Of a stretch of 64,000 nt of DNA, positions 21,940 through 29,755 are shown one piece after another (position 1 is the first letter of the stretch; each line of letters begins with the position of its first letter). Under the pieces are notes generated by a model. The model was not told the DNA's origin and made no database searches. It saw nothing but the letters and a program-made list of their open reading frames with translations. Made by a program: the position numbers and the translations under genes. Where the stretch lies: NCBI GenBank assembly GCA_934254825.1, contig CAKQMB010000010.1, positions 1 to 64,000 on the forward strand. The letters run 5' to 3'. Source of the DNA: an uncultured Clostridia bacterium (GTDB lineage: Bacteria > Bacillota > Clostridia > Christensenellales > Borkfalkiaceae).

Positions 21940-22380
21940 ATGAAAACAATATTCGTAAATTCTTTGCAGGCAAATATATTTATAGACGATATAGATGCAC
22001 CCGAAGAAGATGACCGTATCAAAATATACGACAGCAACAAAGAATACGTGGATTACTTCCCCATTGAAACGTTGATGGCGGCAAGCGAAGAGTGTAATAA
22101 AACGCTTGAATGTGAATACGAAACTCGCTGTTGCGCAATCAAAAACGCTTCCGACATATATGAACTAATCGGGATTATATCCACAGATGAATTTATAATC
22201 GCACCAACGTCGGCAATGTGTCCGATTTGGAACGAACTCCTCTCTTCCGACGCTTTTGCGGAGGAAGATATCGAGACAGCTCTTAATTGGAGCGTTAAAG
22301 AACAAATTAGACACTTACGAGTGTTTTATGACGTAAATTTTATTGGCAAGTTTGCATTGCTCAATAAAGACGCTCGATGA
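21940..22380 (+). CDS. Acidic hypothetical protein, 146 aa
   Basis: ATG 21940 follows AAGGAG at a long distance; an ATG-ACT-TAG mini-frame at 21929 sits at the proper spacing and may serve as a start-stop leader. The product begins MKTIFVNSLQANIFIDDIDA, is acidic and rich in Cys (KTLECEYETRCCAIKNASD). A central strand-helix core ends at about residue 95, and a helical tail follows. Nothing assigns a function. It is the first gene after the tRNA array. Confidence 0.65.
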   Translation: MKTIFVNSLQANIFIDDIDAPEEDDRIKIYDSNKEYVDYFPIETLMAASEECNKTLECEYETRCCAIKNASDIYELIGIISTDEFIIAPTSAMCPIWNELLSSDAFAEEDIETALNWSVKEQIRHLRVFYDVNFIGKFALLNKDAR

Positions 22381-22450
22381 TTGTCGCTCAGTCCGAAGAG
22401 ACTGCATAACTGAATATTTTCTCTTTGGACTTATTGCAAGGAGATTTAAT

Positions 22451-23059
22451 ATGTCAGTTAAAATTTCAACAACAAACAGCAAACTCGGACTAATCCCATC
22501 GGTAAATTTATCTCCTATTTTAACCTGCAGAAAAAACTGTCCATGTTCAAAGGATTGCTATGCAACAAAAGGTAGATTTAGGTTTCAAAATGTTAAACAA
22601 AGCATGAAAAATAATTATGACGAATACTTGAGGGATTCCAATAATTATTTTGCCGAAATCAAACACGCCATTAACAATGGTATGGTGTCATACGCATATT
22701 TTAGATGGCATGCATCCGGAGATATTGTAGACGGAAAGTATTTTGAAGGTATGGTGCAAACAGCAATAGATTTACCAAATACGAAATTTCTTGCTTTTAC
22801 AAAAAAGTTTGAACTCGTAAATTCATACATAAAAAACGGCGGCGTAATTCCGCAAAATCTCAATATTGTTTTCAGCGCATGGGGAGATTCATTTAAGATT
22901 GAAAATCCCTATGATTTTCCTATCGCGCATGTGCGATTTCACGACCGGGAAAACAAGTCAATCCCCGCGACGGCATTAGAATGCTCCGGCGATTGTACAA
23001 ATTGTTTACAATGTTGGAACATTAAGAAAGGACAAGCCGTTGTATTTAATAAACATTAG
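22451..23059 (+). CDS. Phage gene-product-88-like protein, 202 aa
   Basis: ATG 22451 follows AAGGAGATTTAAT. The product has CRKNCPCSKDCYATKGRFRFQNV near residue 25, the Cys-rich signature of the GP88 family known from phages, then AYFRWHASGDIVDGKYFEGM and a second Cys cluster near the end (LECSGDCTNCLQCW). The four-Cys spacing suggests an iron-sulfur or zinc site. GP88 proteins have no established function. It lies between the tRNA array and the RNA ligase gene. Confidence 0.8.
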   Translation: MSVKISTTNSKLGLIPSVNLSPILTCRKNCPCSKDCYATKGRFRFQNVKQSMKNNYDEYLRDSNNYFAEIKHAINNGMVSYAYFRWHASGDIVDGKYFEGMVQTAIDLPNTKFLAFTKKFELVNSYIKNGGVIPQNLNIVFSAWGDSFKIENPYDFPIAHVRFHDRENKSIPATALECSGDCTNCLQCWNIKKGQAVVFNKH

Positions 23060-23070
23060 GAGGCTAAATA

Positions 23071-24201
23071 GTGAGAAAACTTGCTCACATCGAAAAAATT
23101 GAATGGAAACGCCCCATAGAAGGCGCAGACCGAATTGAACTCGTTGGCGTTTTGGGGTGGCAATGCATTGCGAAAAAGGATGAATTTCAGGTTGGAGACC
23201 TTTGCGTCTACATTGAAATTGATAGCATCGTTGACAAAACGAATCCCGACTTCGCTTTTCTCGAAAAGAGGAATTACAAAATTAAAACGATGAAAATGAA
23301 AGGTGTTCTATCGCAAGGCATCGTATTCCCCTTGTCGATTCTTCCAAAGAAAGAATGGTCTATCGGCTTAGATGTTACGTCTTTGCTAAAAATAACAGAA
23401 ATTGAAGACGAGATTCCAAAACAAAAGCCGGAAAACGCCCTCAACTCGTTAAAACAGCGGCATAAAAAACTGTATAAAAACAAAATTTTTCAATGGTTTA
23501 TGAAGTTCAAATGGTTTAGGCGCATCGCTCTTAAACTGCTTGCACCACACAAAAAGCCGAAAAAATTCCCTGACTGGATTGTTAAGACAGACGAAACGCG
23601 TTTACAAAATATGCCTTTTGTGTTGGAGCAATACAAAAACGTTCCAATGATAGTTACGGAAAAGCTCGATGGAACATCCACCTCATTTGGTCTTAAAAGA
23701 GAAAAGAAGAGAAAATACGACTTTGCGGTCTGCTCGCGGAACGTAAGACAAGAAGACATTAACCAAAAGTGTTTTTATGACGATAACGTCTATCACATTA
23801 TTGCACAAAAATACGACATAAAGAGTGTCTTGATGAAAATTCTTACCGAATACAATGCAACAACCGTAGTATTGCAAGGCGAAACCATCGGGGAAGCCAT
23901 ACAAAAAAACAAGTATGGTTTGCAAGGCATTGACTTTTATGCTTTTAATTTGGTTATAGACGGAAAACGTATTGATAGTTCTGAAGCAACCGATATCGTT
24001 CATAAATTCGGCATTAAATGGGTACCTATCCTCTCTGCTTCGTTCACCTTATTACCCACTGTCGACGAAATGATTACATATGCCGATGGGACGTCAGTCA
24101 TAGCGGATACATTACGCGAAGGTCTCGTAATTCGCGACCACGAAAACACCATCAGTTTCAAATGCATAAGCAACAAATTCTTGCTGAAACACAATATTTA
24201 A
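23071..24201 (+). CDS. RNA ligase, Rnl5/DraRnl-like, 376 aa
   Basis: The start is GTG 23071 behind AGGAGGCTAAATA. An N-terminal OB-like part (residues about 1-110) precedes the nucleotidyltransferase domain. The adenylated Lys is Lys198 in EKLDGTSTSFG. Other motifs are FYAFNLVID, EGLVIRD and SFKCISNKFLLK. This order matches the Deinococcus RNA ligase type, which seals nicks with a 3'-OH and 5'-phosphate in RNA strands. With the kinase-HD and RlaP-type proteins it makes a complete end-healing and sealing set, next to an array of tRNAs. Confidence 0.85.
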   Translation: MRKLAHIEKIEWKRPIEGADRIELVGVLGWQCIAKKDEFQVGDLCVYIEIDSIVDKTNPDFAFLEKRNYKIKTMKMKGVLSQGIVFPLSILPKKEWSIGLDVTSLLKITEIEDEIPKQKPENALNSLKQRHKKLYKNKIFQWFMKFKWFRRIALKLLAPHKKPKKFPDWIVKTDETRLQNMPFVLEQYKNVPMIVTEKLDGTSTSFGLKREKKRKYDFAVCSRNVRQEDINQKCFYDDNVYHIIAQKYDIKSVLMKILTEYNATTVVLQGETIGEAIQKNKYGLQGIDFYAFNLVIDGKRIDSSEATDIVHKFGIKWVPILSASFTLLPTVDEMITYADGTSVIADTLREGLVIRDHENTISFKCISNKFLLKHNI

Positions 24202-24214
24202 GGAGCGATACGAT

Positions 24215-24439
24215 GTGAACAAACAAAGAAGACAGAGAATAAAAGAAGTAATTACACAACTGGAAACCTGTGCCGACAATCTCGAAACTGTAAAAAGTGA
24301 CGAAGATGAAGCAAGGGAAAATATCCCCGAAAACTTGCAAGACGGCGAAGCTTATTGTACATCTGAGGAATGTAGTGATAAAATAGAAGAGGCAATGTCT
24401 GATATCCGCGCCGTTATAGAAAATTTAGAAGATATTTAA
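24215..24439 (+). CDS. Acidic coiled-coil-like protein, 74 aa
   Basis: The start is GTG 24215 (AAGGAGCGATACGAT precedes it). The product is a run of acidic helices (QRIKEVITQLETCADNLETVKSDEDEARENIPENLQDGEAYC...). Similar small acidic proteins are common in Clostridial elements. It lies 15 bases before mazF, so it might work as the antitoxin, though it lacks the MazE DNA-binding domain. Confidence 0.65.
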   Translation: MNKQRRQRIKEVITQLETCADNLETVKSDEDEARENIPENLQDGEAYCTSEECSDKIEEAMSDIRAVIENLEDI

Positions 24440-24454
24440 CAAGGCGGTAAATCA

Positions 24455-24796
24455 ATGCATCGAGGCGAAATATACTTAGTAGATTTAAGTAGTCACGTAG
24501 GCTCTGAGCAATCCGGAATACGCCCCGCTTTAATAGTCCAAAATGAGAGAGGAAATCAATATTCTCCAACTACGATAATCTGTCCGTTAACATCAAAAGC
24601 AAAGCCAACTATGGACACGCATTTGTTGTTAACGCCAGATGACTGCGGAATTATTCGCGAGTCAACGGTATTGTGCGAACAAATCAGAGTCGTAGATAAG
24701 TCTCGGCTAATGAAAAAAGTAGGCGAAATTGTTAATAAGCAAAAGATTGAAGATGTAAACAAAAGGCTTATGATATCAATTGGAATAGGAGTTTAA
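24455..24796 (+). CDS. mazF: MazF/PemK-type mRNA interferase, 113 aa
   Basis: The product begins MHRGEIYLVDLSSHVGSEQSGIRPALIVQN and continues ICPLTSKAK, placing the conserved Arg (GIRPALIV) and Thr (PLTS) of the MazF active site. The length is normal. MazF enzymes cut single-stranded RNA at short sequences, including tRNA and rRNA in some cases. No canonical MazE lies upstream; the acidic 74-aa protein is the only candidate partner. Its presence in an element with RNA-repair genes is notable. The ribosome binding site AAGGCGGTAAATC is acceptable. Confidence 0.88.
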   Translation: MHRGEIYLVDLSSHVGSEQSGIRPALIVQNERGNQYSPTTIICPLTSKAKPTMDTHLLLTPDDCGIIRESTVLCEQIRVVDKSRLMKKVGEIVNKQKIEDVNKRLMISIGIGV

Positions 24797-24800
24797 GACT

Positions 24801-25001
24801 ATGTATGAACCATTAACTAAAAAAATCATCGACGAAAAAGGACAGCAGATTGTTGTCTGTCGATATTACGGCACCAGCAAGTGCCGCGAAATACATACTG
24901 CGCCCGACAAATGCAATTGTTGCCCGATGATGGCAGCCATATTAGAACAACTCAATGTCTTTGAGGAAATTTATCTTGAAGGAGGACAAAATGGACAGTA
25001 G
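24801..25001 (+). CDS. Cys-rich small protein, 66 aa
   Basis: ATG 24801 follows GGAGTTTAAGACT. The product begins MYEPLTKKIIDEKGQQIVVC and has a Cys cluster CRYYGTSKC and CNCCPMMAAIL, consistent with a small zinc-binding fold. Its last 11 bases overlap the start of the recombinase gene at 24991, and the ribosome binding site for that gene lies inside it. Function unknown. Confidence 0.6.
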   Translation: MYEPLTKKIIDEKGQQIVVCRYYGTSKCREIHTAPDKCNCCPMMAAILEQLNVFEEIYLEGGQNGQ

Positions 25002-26004
25002 AGAATCTTCTATGCTTTTTTCGTCCACCCCACTTTCCCCTCTCACCAAACTATTTGAAACAGACTCAGAAAAGATAAACAGGCTTGAAGCCGAAAATGC
25101 ACAACTAAGAGAAGACATTTCGGTTGAACGGAAGTTCCGATACGACGCTGAGCAAGAGGTGTTACGACTTTCCGAACAAATTGTAGAATTAAAAAACACC
25201 CCGCCCAAAAGGAAAAGAAGAACAAAGAAAGAAATGGAAGCCGCTGCAGAAGAATACTGTGAATATAAAAGCGACGGAAAAAGAAAGTCGCGTCCAGCTG
25301 ACCCCATTCGTTCTTATGAAGATTTTTATTCTATACAACAATATTTTTTAACCCAAAATCGCCTAAGGGATTGGGCTATGTGGACAGTTGGAGTAAGCCT
25401 TGGACTGCGCATATCCGACCTTTTGAACCTTAAAATTCACGATATTCTCAATGACGACAACACATTCAAGGATAGAATTCATGTTATCGAGCAGAAGACA
25501 AACAAGGCTAACAATTGTTTAGTTACAGAGTCTGTTATTTACGCTTTGACTACTTATTTTGATTCCATCCAATGGCACTTTGACTCAATGGATTACCTTT
25601 TCAAAAGCAAAAAAACAAAAGGTAAAATGTATGAGGAATACGGGTGGAAGATTTTGTCTGATGCAGGCAAAGCGTTAAATCTACCGATAGTGATTGGCTC
25701 ACACACAATGCGAAAAAGCTTTGCTAACATCGCGGCTTGTGTCGACAAATCAAATATTGATATGAACTCAATAACAAAAATCCAAGGTTTGCTAAATCAT
25801 AGCGACCAAAGGGTTACTATGCGTTACTTGGGAACATATCAAAAGATGTTTGACAACGCAAGAAAAGCTGTGAGCAATTTTGTTCTCGGTAAGACGAACG
25901 TACACGAACTCGTCGCCGGTACTGACATCGGGTTTGCCGACATCGTGTCGAAACTTGATGCGCTCGAAGCGACTTTACAAAATAATAAATCACAGGAGAA
26001 CTAA
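24991..26004 (+). CDS. Tyrosine recombinase 1, 337 aa
   Basis: I chose ATG 24991 (behind AAGGAGGACAAA) over ATG 24955. The first 100 residues are basic with a coiled-coil-like stretch. The catalytic half has Arg in GVSLGLRISDLL, His and Arg in SHTMRKSFAN, His in LLNHSDQRVTMRYLG and the Tyr in MRYLG. All family positions are therefore present. It may resolve dimers, invert DNA or move the element; the separate integrase at 28043 is more typical of integration. A 120-aa gene follows in the same transcript. Confidence 0.88.
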   Translation: MDSRESSMLFSSTPLSPLTKLFETDSEKINRLEAENAQLREDISVERKFRYDAEQEVLRLSEQIVELKNTPPKRKRRTKKEMEAAAEEYCEYKSDGKRKSRPADPIRSYEDFYSIQQYFLTQNRLRDWAMWTVGVSLGLRISDLLNLKIHDILNDDNTFKDRIHVIEQKTNKANNCLVTESVIYALTTYFDSIQWHFDSMDYLFKSKKTKGKMYEEYGWKILSDAGKALNLPIVIGSHTMRKSFANIAACVDKSNIDMNSITKIQGLLNHSDQRVTMRYLGTYQKMFDNARKAVSNFVLGKTNVHELVAGTDIGFADIVSKLDALEATLQNNKSQEN

Positions 26005-26008
26005 ACAG

Positions 26009-26371
26009 ATGAAGTTTATAAGCACTAATACAGTTAACGGAGATAAACTTGAAGTTTCTTCAAAAAAATTTGACATCGGGCTTATCTCATATGCAAAATC
26101 AGAAAGCAGTAATGGAATATTTTCTGCCAAATACATAGTAAACGAAGTTGGCAATGTTTGCGGCTTTCCGTTTAAGGTAAGTGACTTGACTTTTTATGTA
26201 AAAGTCACAAACGCTAACGTTTACGCCACCGCTGTTGCAGAATTCTATGACGATGAAGAATACGCTCGCTACGAAGACTACTCTTCTGACGGAATGTTTG
26301 AATTCGACGTTGAATTTAGCGACGACGAAAAAATTGCGCTTCTTGCGTTTTTACTAAATGAATTGAGATAA
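26009..26371 (+). CDS. Hypothetical protein, 120 aa
   Basis: ATG 26009 (behind ACAGGAGAACTAAACAG) begins MKFISTNTVNGDKLEVSSKKFD. The product is beta-rich with a central strand pair (LTFYVKVTNANVYATAVAEFYDDEE) and an acidic end (FEFDVEFSDDEKIALLAFLLNELR). Four bases separate it from the recombinase gene. It has no known domain. It ends upstream of the promoter at 26439. Confidence 0.65.
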   Translation: MKFISTNTVNGDKLEVSSKKFDIGLISYAKSESSNGIFSAKYIVNEVGNVCGFPFKVSDLTFYVKVTNANVYATAVAEFYDDEEYARYEDYSSDGMFEFDVEFSDDEKIALLAFLLNELR

Positions 26372-26438
26372 TCAAAGTTAATCAGGTATAAAACCTCCGC
26401 CCTATTCCTAAATTTTATACATATCGTTATATTCTATG

Positions 26439-26467
26439 TTGACAAGTGTCTAAAAATAGTGTATAAT
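26439..26467 (+). promoter_or_regulatory. Promoter with TGTCTAAAAATA operator in its spacer
   Basis: TTGACA (26439-26444) and TATAAT (26462-26467) have a 17-base spacer containing GTGTCTAAAAATA (26446-26458). This is the same design as at 4225, so both promoters are probably controlled by one regulator. It reads toward the recombinase-like gene at 26485. Confidence 0.78.
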
Positions 26468-26484
26468 TAGATGGAGGTATAAAG

Positions 26485-27396
26485 ATGATAACATTGGATT
26501 TTGATGCATTTATAGGGAAATACTACCCGAATGCCAGCGAACAAAGATTGAGCGATGTCAGAAGATTTCTAACGCACATTTCTGAATTGTCAGCGGACTC
26601 CTCTTTACCCGACAGGCTTACCGACCACGACTTCTTGTGCAATGCGTTTTATATGCAAAGATTAAATTCGATAACGAGAACGCATTATCAAAAAATAAAA
26701 GAATATCTTTTGAATTTGTTTGATTGGTATAATGTAAAAACTGAAGTGCCGACACAAGAAGAAGTTATAGAATTCACTCAAGTATACGCTTATTTCAGAA
26801 GTTTGGAAAGCGCCTTACGCTTTGTTGACCATGTCGGGGAGATTCGCCTTGCTAATTACAATCCAACTCAAGACTTGGTTATAGTTAAGTCAATATTTAT
26901 CCTTGGCTGGTATGGGCTTTCGCTGAAGGAAATCGTAGCACTGAAGAAAGTCGATGTATCCAAGGGCAAAAATGGCAATGGTGTTGTTCGTGTTGGGGAT
27001 TCATATGTAACTCTGGATTCGAGTTCATTTGATGTTTTGATGAATTTGAAATACCTGGATAATTACAAATCTCTTCCGAACGGCACATTGAAAATTTTAA
27101 AAGGATGCGAAGATTATTTATTTCGCCCCACCACTAACTGCAACGGCTTGACGGAGACTCTCTTAGCTCAATTTCTAAAGCGTTTCAATGACAACGTTCC
27201 TCGCCATTTGCACCAGAATATCGCATTTAGAAATATTTATAGGAATGCTAAGTTTGTCGATGTATATAACGATAAGTCAACCTATTCCTTGCTACAAAAG
27301 ATAGAGAAACACACATCCTGTTCTCCAAAGCAAGCATTCAGTTATCGAACTCAATATCTTGCTTGGGTAGAACTCATAAACCAAAATAAAATATAG
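26485..27396 (+). CDS. Degenerate tyrosine-recombinase-like protein, 303 aa
   Basis: ATG 26485 follows GGAGGTATAAAG. The N-terminal 110 residues resemble a core-binding (SAM-like) domain: KYYPNASEQRLSDVRRFLTHISEL, then TRTHYQKIKEYLLNLFDWY. The middle FILGWYGLSLKEIVALKKVDV aligns with the GLR box, but the Arg is replaced by Ser. Later segments (HLHQNIAFRNIYRNAKFVDVYND) lack a clear His-X-X-Arg. A DNA-binding protein derived from a recombinase, perhaps a regulator, is the best reading. It has its own operator-bearing promoter. Confidence 0.6.
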   Translation: MITLDFDAFIGKYYPNASEQRLSDVRRFLTHISELSADSSLPDRLTDHDFLCNAFYMQRLNSITRTHYQKIKEYLLNLFDWYNVKTEVPTQEEVIEFTQVYAYFRSLESALRFVDHVGEIRLANYNPTQDLVIVKSIFILGWYGLSLKEIVALKKVDVSKGKNGNGVVRVGDSYVTLDSSSFDVLMNLKYLDNYKSLPNGTLKILKGCEDYLFRPTTNCNGLTETLLAQFLKRFNDNVPRHLHQNIAFRNIYRNAKFVDVYNDKSTYSLLQKIEKHTSCSPKQAFSYRTQYLAWVELINQNKI

Positions 27397-27431
27397 GGCT
27401 TACAGCCTTATATTTATTACACATTATAACA

Positions 27432-27444
27432 TATATTTAGACAC
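27432..27444. promoter_or_regulatory. Recurrent motif TATATTTAGACAC before a ribosome binding site
   Basis: The motif is followed by CAAAGGAG and ATG 27458, as at 4791 and 15792. Confidence 0.65.
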
Positions 27445-27457
27445 CAAAGGAGCGTTA

Positions 27458-27727
27458 ATGAAAGAAAAACCGATTAAAATTACACCGCCTGTATTATCCG
27501 AAAAAGAAGTGGAATCAATCCGTTTGAATTTTAACACTGGAATTTGCTTTGTTCTAACAACAGGCGGTCAATTCACGACGAGAATATCTTTGTCACCAAA
27601 GGATTTTATCCAGGCATACAACGCATCGAGAAGAACAATAACGTTGCTCGGCGAAAACGGAAGTTACTTTTCAATTAAGAAAAAATACGTTGTCTGCTAC
27701 CACGTCTCGTCAATCATAGAGAAGTAA
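27458..27727 (+). CDS. Hypothetical protein, 89 aa
   Basis: The product begins MKEKPIKITPPVLSEKEVES. It is beta-rich in the middle (TGICFVLTTGGQFTTRISL) with strands around a Ser-Arg loop, and it has no membrane segment. It lies under the recurrent operator. No homologue is recognised. The ribosome binding site is good, so the gene is real. Confidence 0.65.
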   Translation: MKEKPIKITPPVLSEKEVESIRLNFNTGICFVLTTGGQFTTRISLSPKDFIQAYNASRRTITLLGENGSYFSIKKKYVVCYHVSSIIEK

Positions 27728-27816
27728 AATAGTATTAAAAGAATATTTCGAGAGGTAAAAGATGAAATATATATTTAATTTATCGCTACTTGCCACATTG
27801 TGGAGGATACATACAA

Positions 27817-28056
27817 ATGAAAGGTGTTAGTGAATCAGAAAACATCCTTTATACGGTAAAAGAAGTAGCGTCATTATTAAAAACAAACGTAGATTACGTT
27901 CACAAACTCAGGAAATCGGGGCTTTTGCCGTTTTTAAAGCTTGGTCAATACAAGGTTCGGAAACAGGCTTTAGACGATTTTCTAAGCCGTTATGAAGGAA
28001 AAGATTTAACTAATCCCTTTCTCGTAAAGGAGTTAAATCACAATGGCAAAGATTAG
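27817..28056 (+). CDS. Excisionase-like winged-helix DNA-binding protein, 79 aa
   Basis: ATG 27817 (behind TGGAGGATACATACAA) is favoured over ATG 27790. The product contains LYTVKEVASLLKTNVDYVHKLRKSGLLPFLKLGQYKVRKQALDDFL, the helix-turn-helix plus wing of MerR-type excisionases in integrative elements. It ends 14 bases inside the integrase gene. A role in guiding the integrase towards excision is expected. Confidence 0.85.
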   Translation: MKGVSESENILYTVKEVASLLKTNVDYVHKLRKSGLLPFLKLGQYKVRKQALDDFLSRYEGKDLTNPFLVKELNHNGKD

Positions 28057-29356
28057 TGTACGAGATAGAAACAAAAACAATGCGGATAGAAAGCCAAACT
28101 GGGAATATCGTTTTGAAGCAGCAAAAAGCAACGGTAAGCGGCACCATATATCAAAGTCGGGGTTTAGAACAAAACGCGAAGCTGAAGTTGCCGGCATTAA
28201 AGCACTTGCTGAATACAACAATGCAGGGCTTCACTTTGAGCCTTCCGAAATAGGCTTTAATGACTACATAGACTATTGGTATAAGCAATATTGTGTTACT
28301 AATCTAAAATACAATACTTTGGTAACCTACACAAACCTAATAGAAAAGCACTTAAAACCACATTTTGGACGATACAAGCTTAAAAGCTTGAACCCATCCG
28401 TCCTGCAAGATTACGCAAATGAAATTGTTAAGCAGGGATATTCGTCCTCATATGTTTTTGGCATTTTATCAACTTTAAAAACGGCTCTTGACTATGCCGT
28501 GTTTCCGCTTAATTACATTAAGGATAATCCCATAATCTATATTCGCTTCCCGGCAAAGAATCCCCCAAAATCATCAAGAGAAGTAATTTCAATGGAAGAT
28601 TTCGACAGAATTATGGAACAGTTCCCCTTTGGAACTCGCTTTCATATCCCCCTTCTTTTCGGGTGGTTTTGTGGATTAAGAATTTCAGAAGCGCTGGCTG
28701 TAACGTGGGACGACATCGACTTTGACGAAAAGACGTTAAATATCAACAAACAGTTAGTTAAACGAAATACTGTTCAAAAAGATAGTTTTAAAGAAACTTA
28801 CACTAAAACAGGAAGAGATTGCGCATGGTATTTCGGAGTCCCCAAATATGGCTCTTCAAGAGTAATTAAACTGGGAGACTTTTTGCTTGATGAATTGAAA
28901 AAAGAATTGGCGAGACAGCAGGAAAACGAAGAAAAATACGGCGTTCACTATACCATACAGCTATTGAAAGATGAACAAGACGAAAAAGGAAATTCAATCA
29001 AAAGAATAGTACCGGAACAAAAGGGTGTTGGCAGTGATTTGCCCCGAGTCAACTTTGTGTGTGTCGACGAAAACGGTTTGTTCACCACAAAAGATAATAT
29101 ACGATACCCAACAAAAGTAATTCAAGAAAAGTTGAAAATCAAATTTGATTTTCATTCTTTGAGACATACGCACGCGACAATGTTGATAGATGGTGGTGTT
29201 AGCCCAAAAGCCGTACAGCAAAGGCTTGGACATAAAAATGTAGGCACGACATTGCAGATATATGTGAAATCAACTGAAAACATGCAACAAGAAGCCGTCG
29301 ATACTTTCGACAAAATTATGTCGAAACATTCGATGCCGCACGGAGAAGCAATATGA
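28043..29356 (+). CDS. Tyrosine integrase, Tn916/ICE family, 437 aa
   Basis: ATG 28043 follows AAAGGAGTTAAATCACA. Residues about 1-60 hold an arm-binding domain (basic, DRKPNWEYRFEAAKSNGKRHH). A core-binding domain follows (FNDYIDYWYKQYCVTN). The catalytic domain has Arg in WFCGLRISEALAV, His-Leu-Arg in HSLRHTHATML, His in LGHKNVGTTLQIYV and the Tyr of LQIYVKST. The layout matches Int-Tn916. It is preceded by the excisionase. The site it uses is probably the right end near 32.9 kb, but I cannot define the core sequence. Confidence 0.92.
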   Translation: MAKISVRDRNKNNADRKPNWEYRFEAAKSNGKRHHISKSGFRTKREAEVAGIKALAEYNNAGLHFEPSEIGFNDYIDYWYKQYCVTNLKYNTLVTYTNLIEKHLKPHFGRYKLKSLNPSVLQDYANEIVKQGYSSSYVFGILSTLKTALDYAVFPLNYIKDNPIIYIRFPAKNPPKSSREVISMEDFDRIMEQFPFGTRFHIPLLFGWFCGLRISEALAVTWDDIDFDEKTLNINKQLVKRNTVQKDSFKETYTKTGRDCAWYFGVPKYGSSRVIKLGDFLLDELKKELARQQENEEKYGVHYTIQLLKDEQDEKGNSIKRIVPEQKGVGSDLPRVNFVCVDENGLFTTKDNIRYPTKVIQEKLKIKFDFHSLRHTHATMLIDGGVSPKAVQQRLGHKNVGTTLQIYVKSTENMQQEAVDTFDKIMSKHSMPHGEAI

Positions 29357-29745
29357 AAAAGAAGAAAAAACTTTATACTCCAAAAGATATCAAATTCTTT
29401 TGCGATTACAACAAAAACATTTTTAATAACATAAAGGAGTTCAAACACTACCTTTCAAGAAAAAAATATCTTTTGGAAAACGGGTACTCGCCGAGTGCGG
29501 TTTGGGACACCGATGTTTGGTTTGTAAGCGTTATGATTTCCATTCTATCTCAACATCTTGAATGGAACAAGACATTTTTAGACCAAACGGACAAACGAAA
29601 CGCCGAATTAAACGAGAATATAGAACGAATGATAGCCCTGCTTAAAAAAATGGACGAACAGGACATCACGGAAGAAGACGATGAACAGGAGCGAACGGAA
29701 TTTTTCCGACTGTTCTCCGATAACTTCCACGCACTTTGGAATTAA
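29353..29745 (+). CDS. Hypothetical protein, 130 aa
   Basis: ATG 29353 overlaps the integrase stop by 4 bases. The product begins MKKKKKLYTPKDIKFFCDYN and is helical and charged, with a closing acidic stretch (EQDITEEDDEQERTEFF). It ends 10 bases before the methyltransferase start. Translational coupling suggests a role linked to the integrase or the methyltransferase, but nothing in the sequence says which. Confidence 0.65.
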   Translation: MKKKKKLYTPKDIKFFCDYNKNIFNNIKEFKHYLSRKKYLLENGYSPSAVWDTDVWFVSVMISILSQHLEWNKTFLDQTDKRNAELNENIERMIALLKKMDEQDITEEDDEQERTEFFRLFSDNFHALWN

Positions 29746-29755
29746 AGGAAATGAA

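Noticed and set aside
29681..29755. Upstream ATG for the cytosine methyltransferase
   Set aside because: It lies inside the previous gene without a ribosome binding site; ATG 29756 has a better one.
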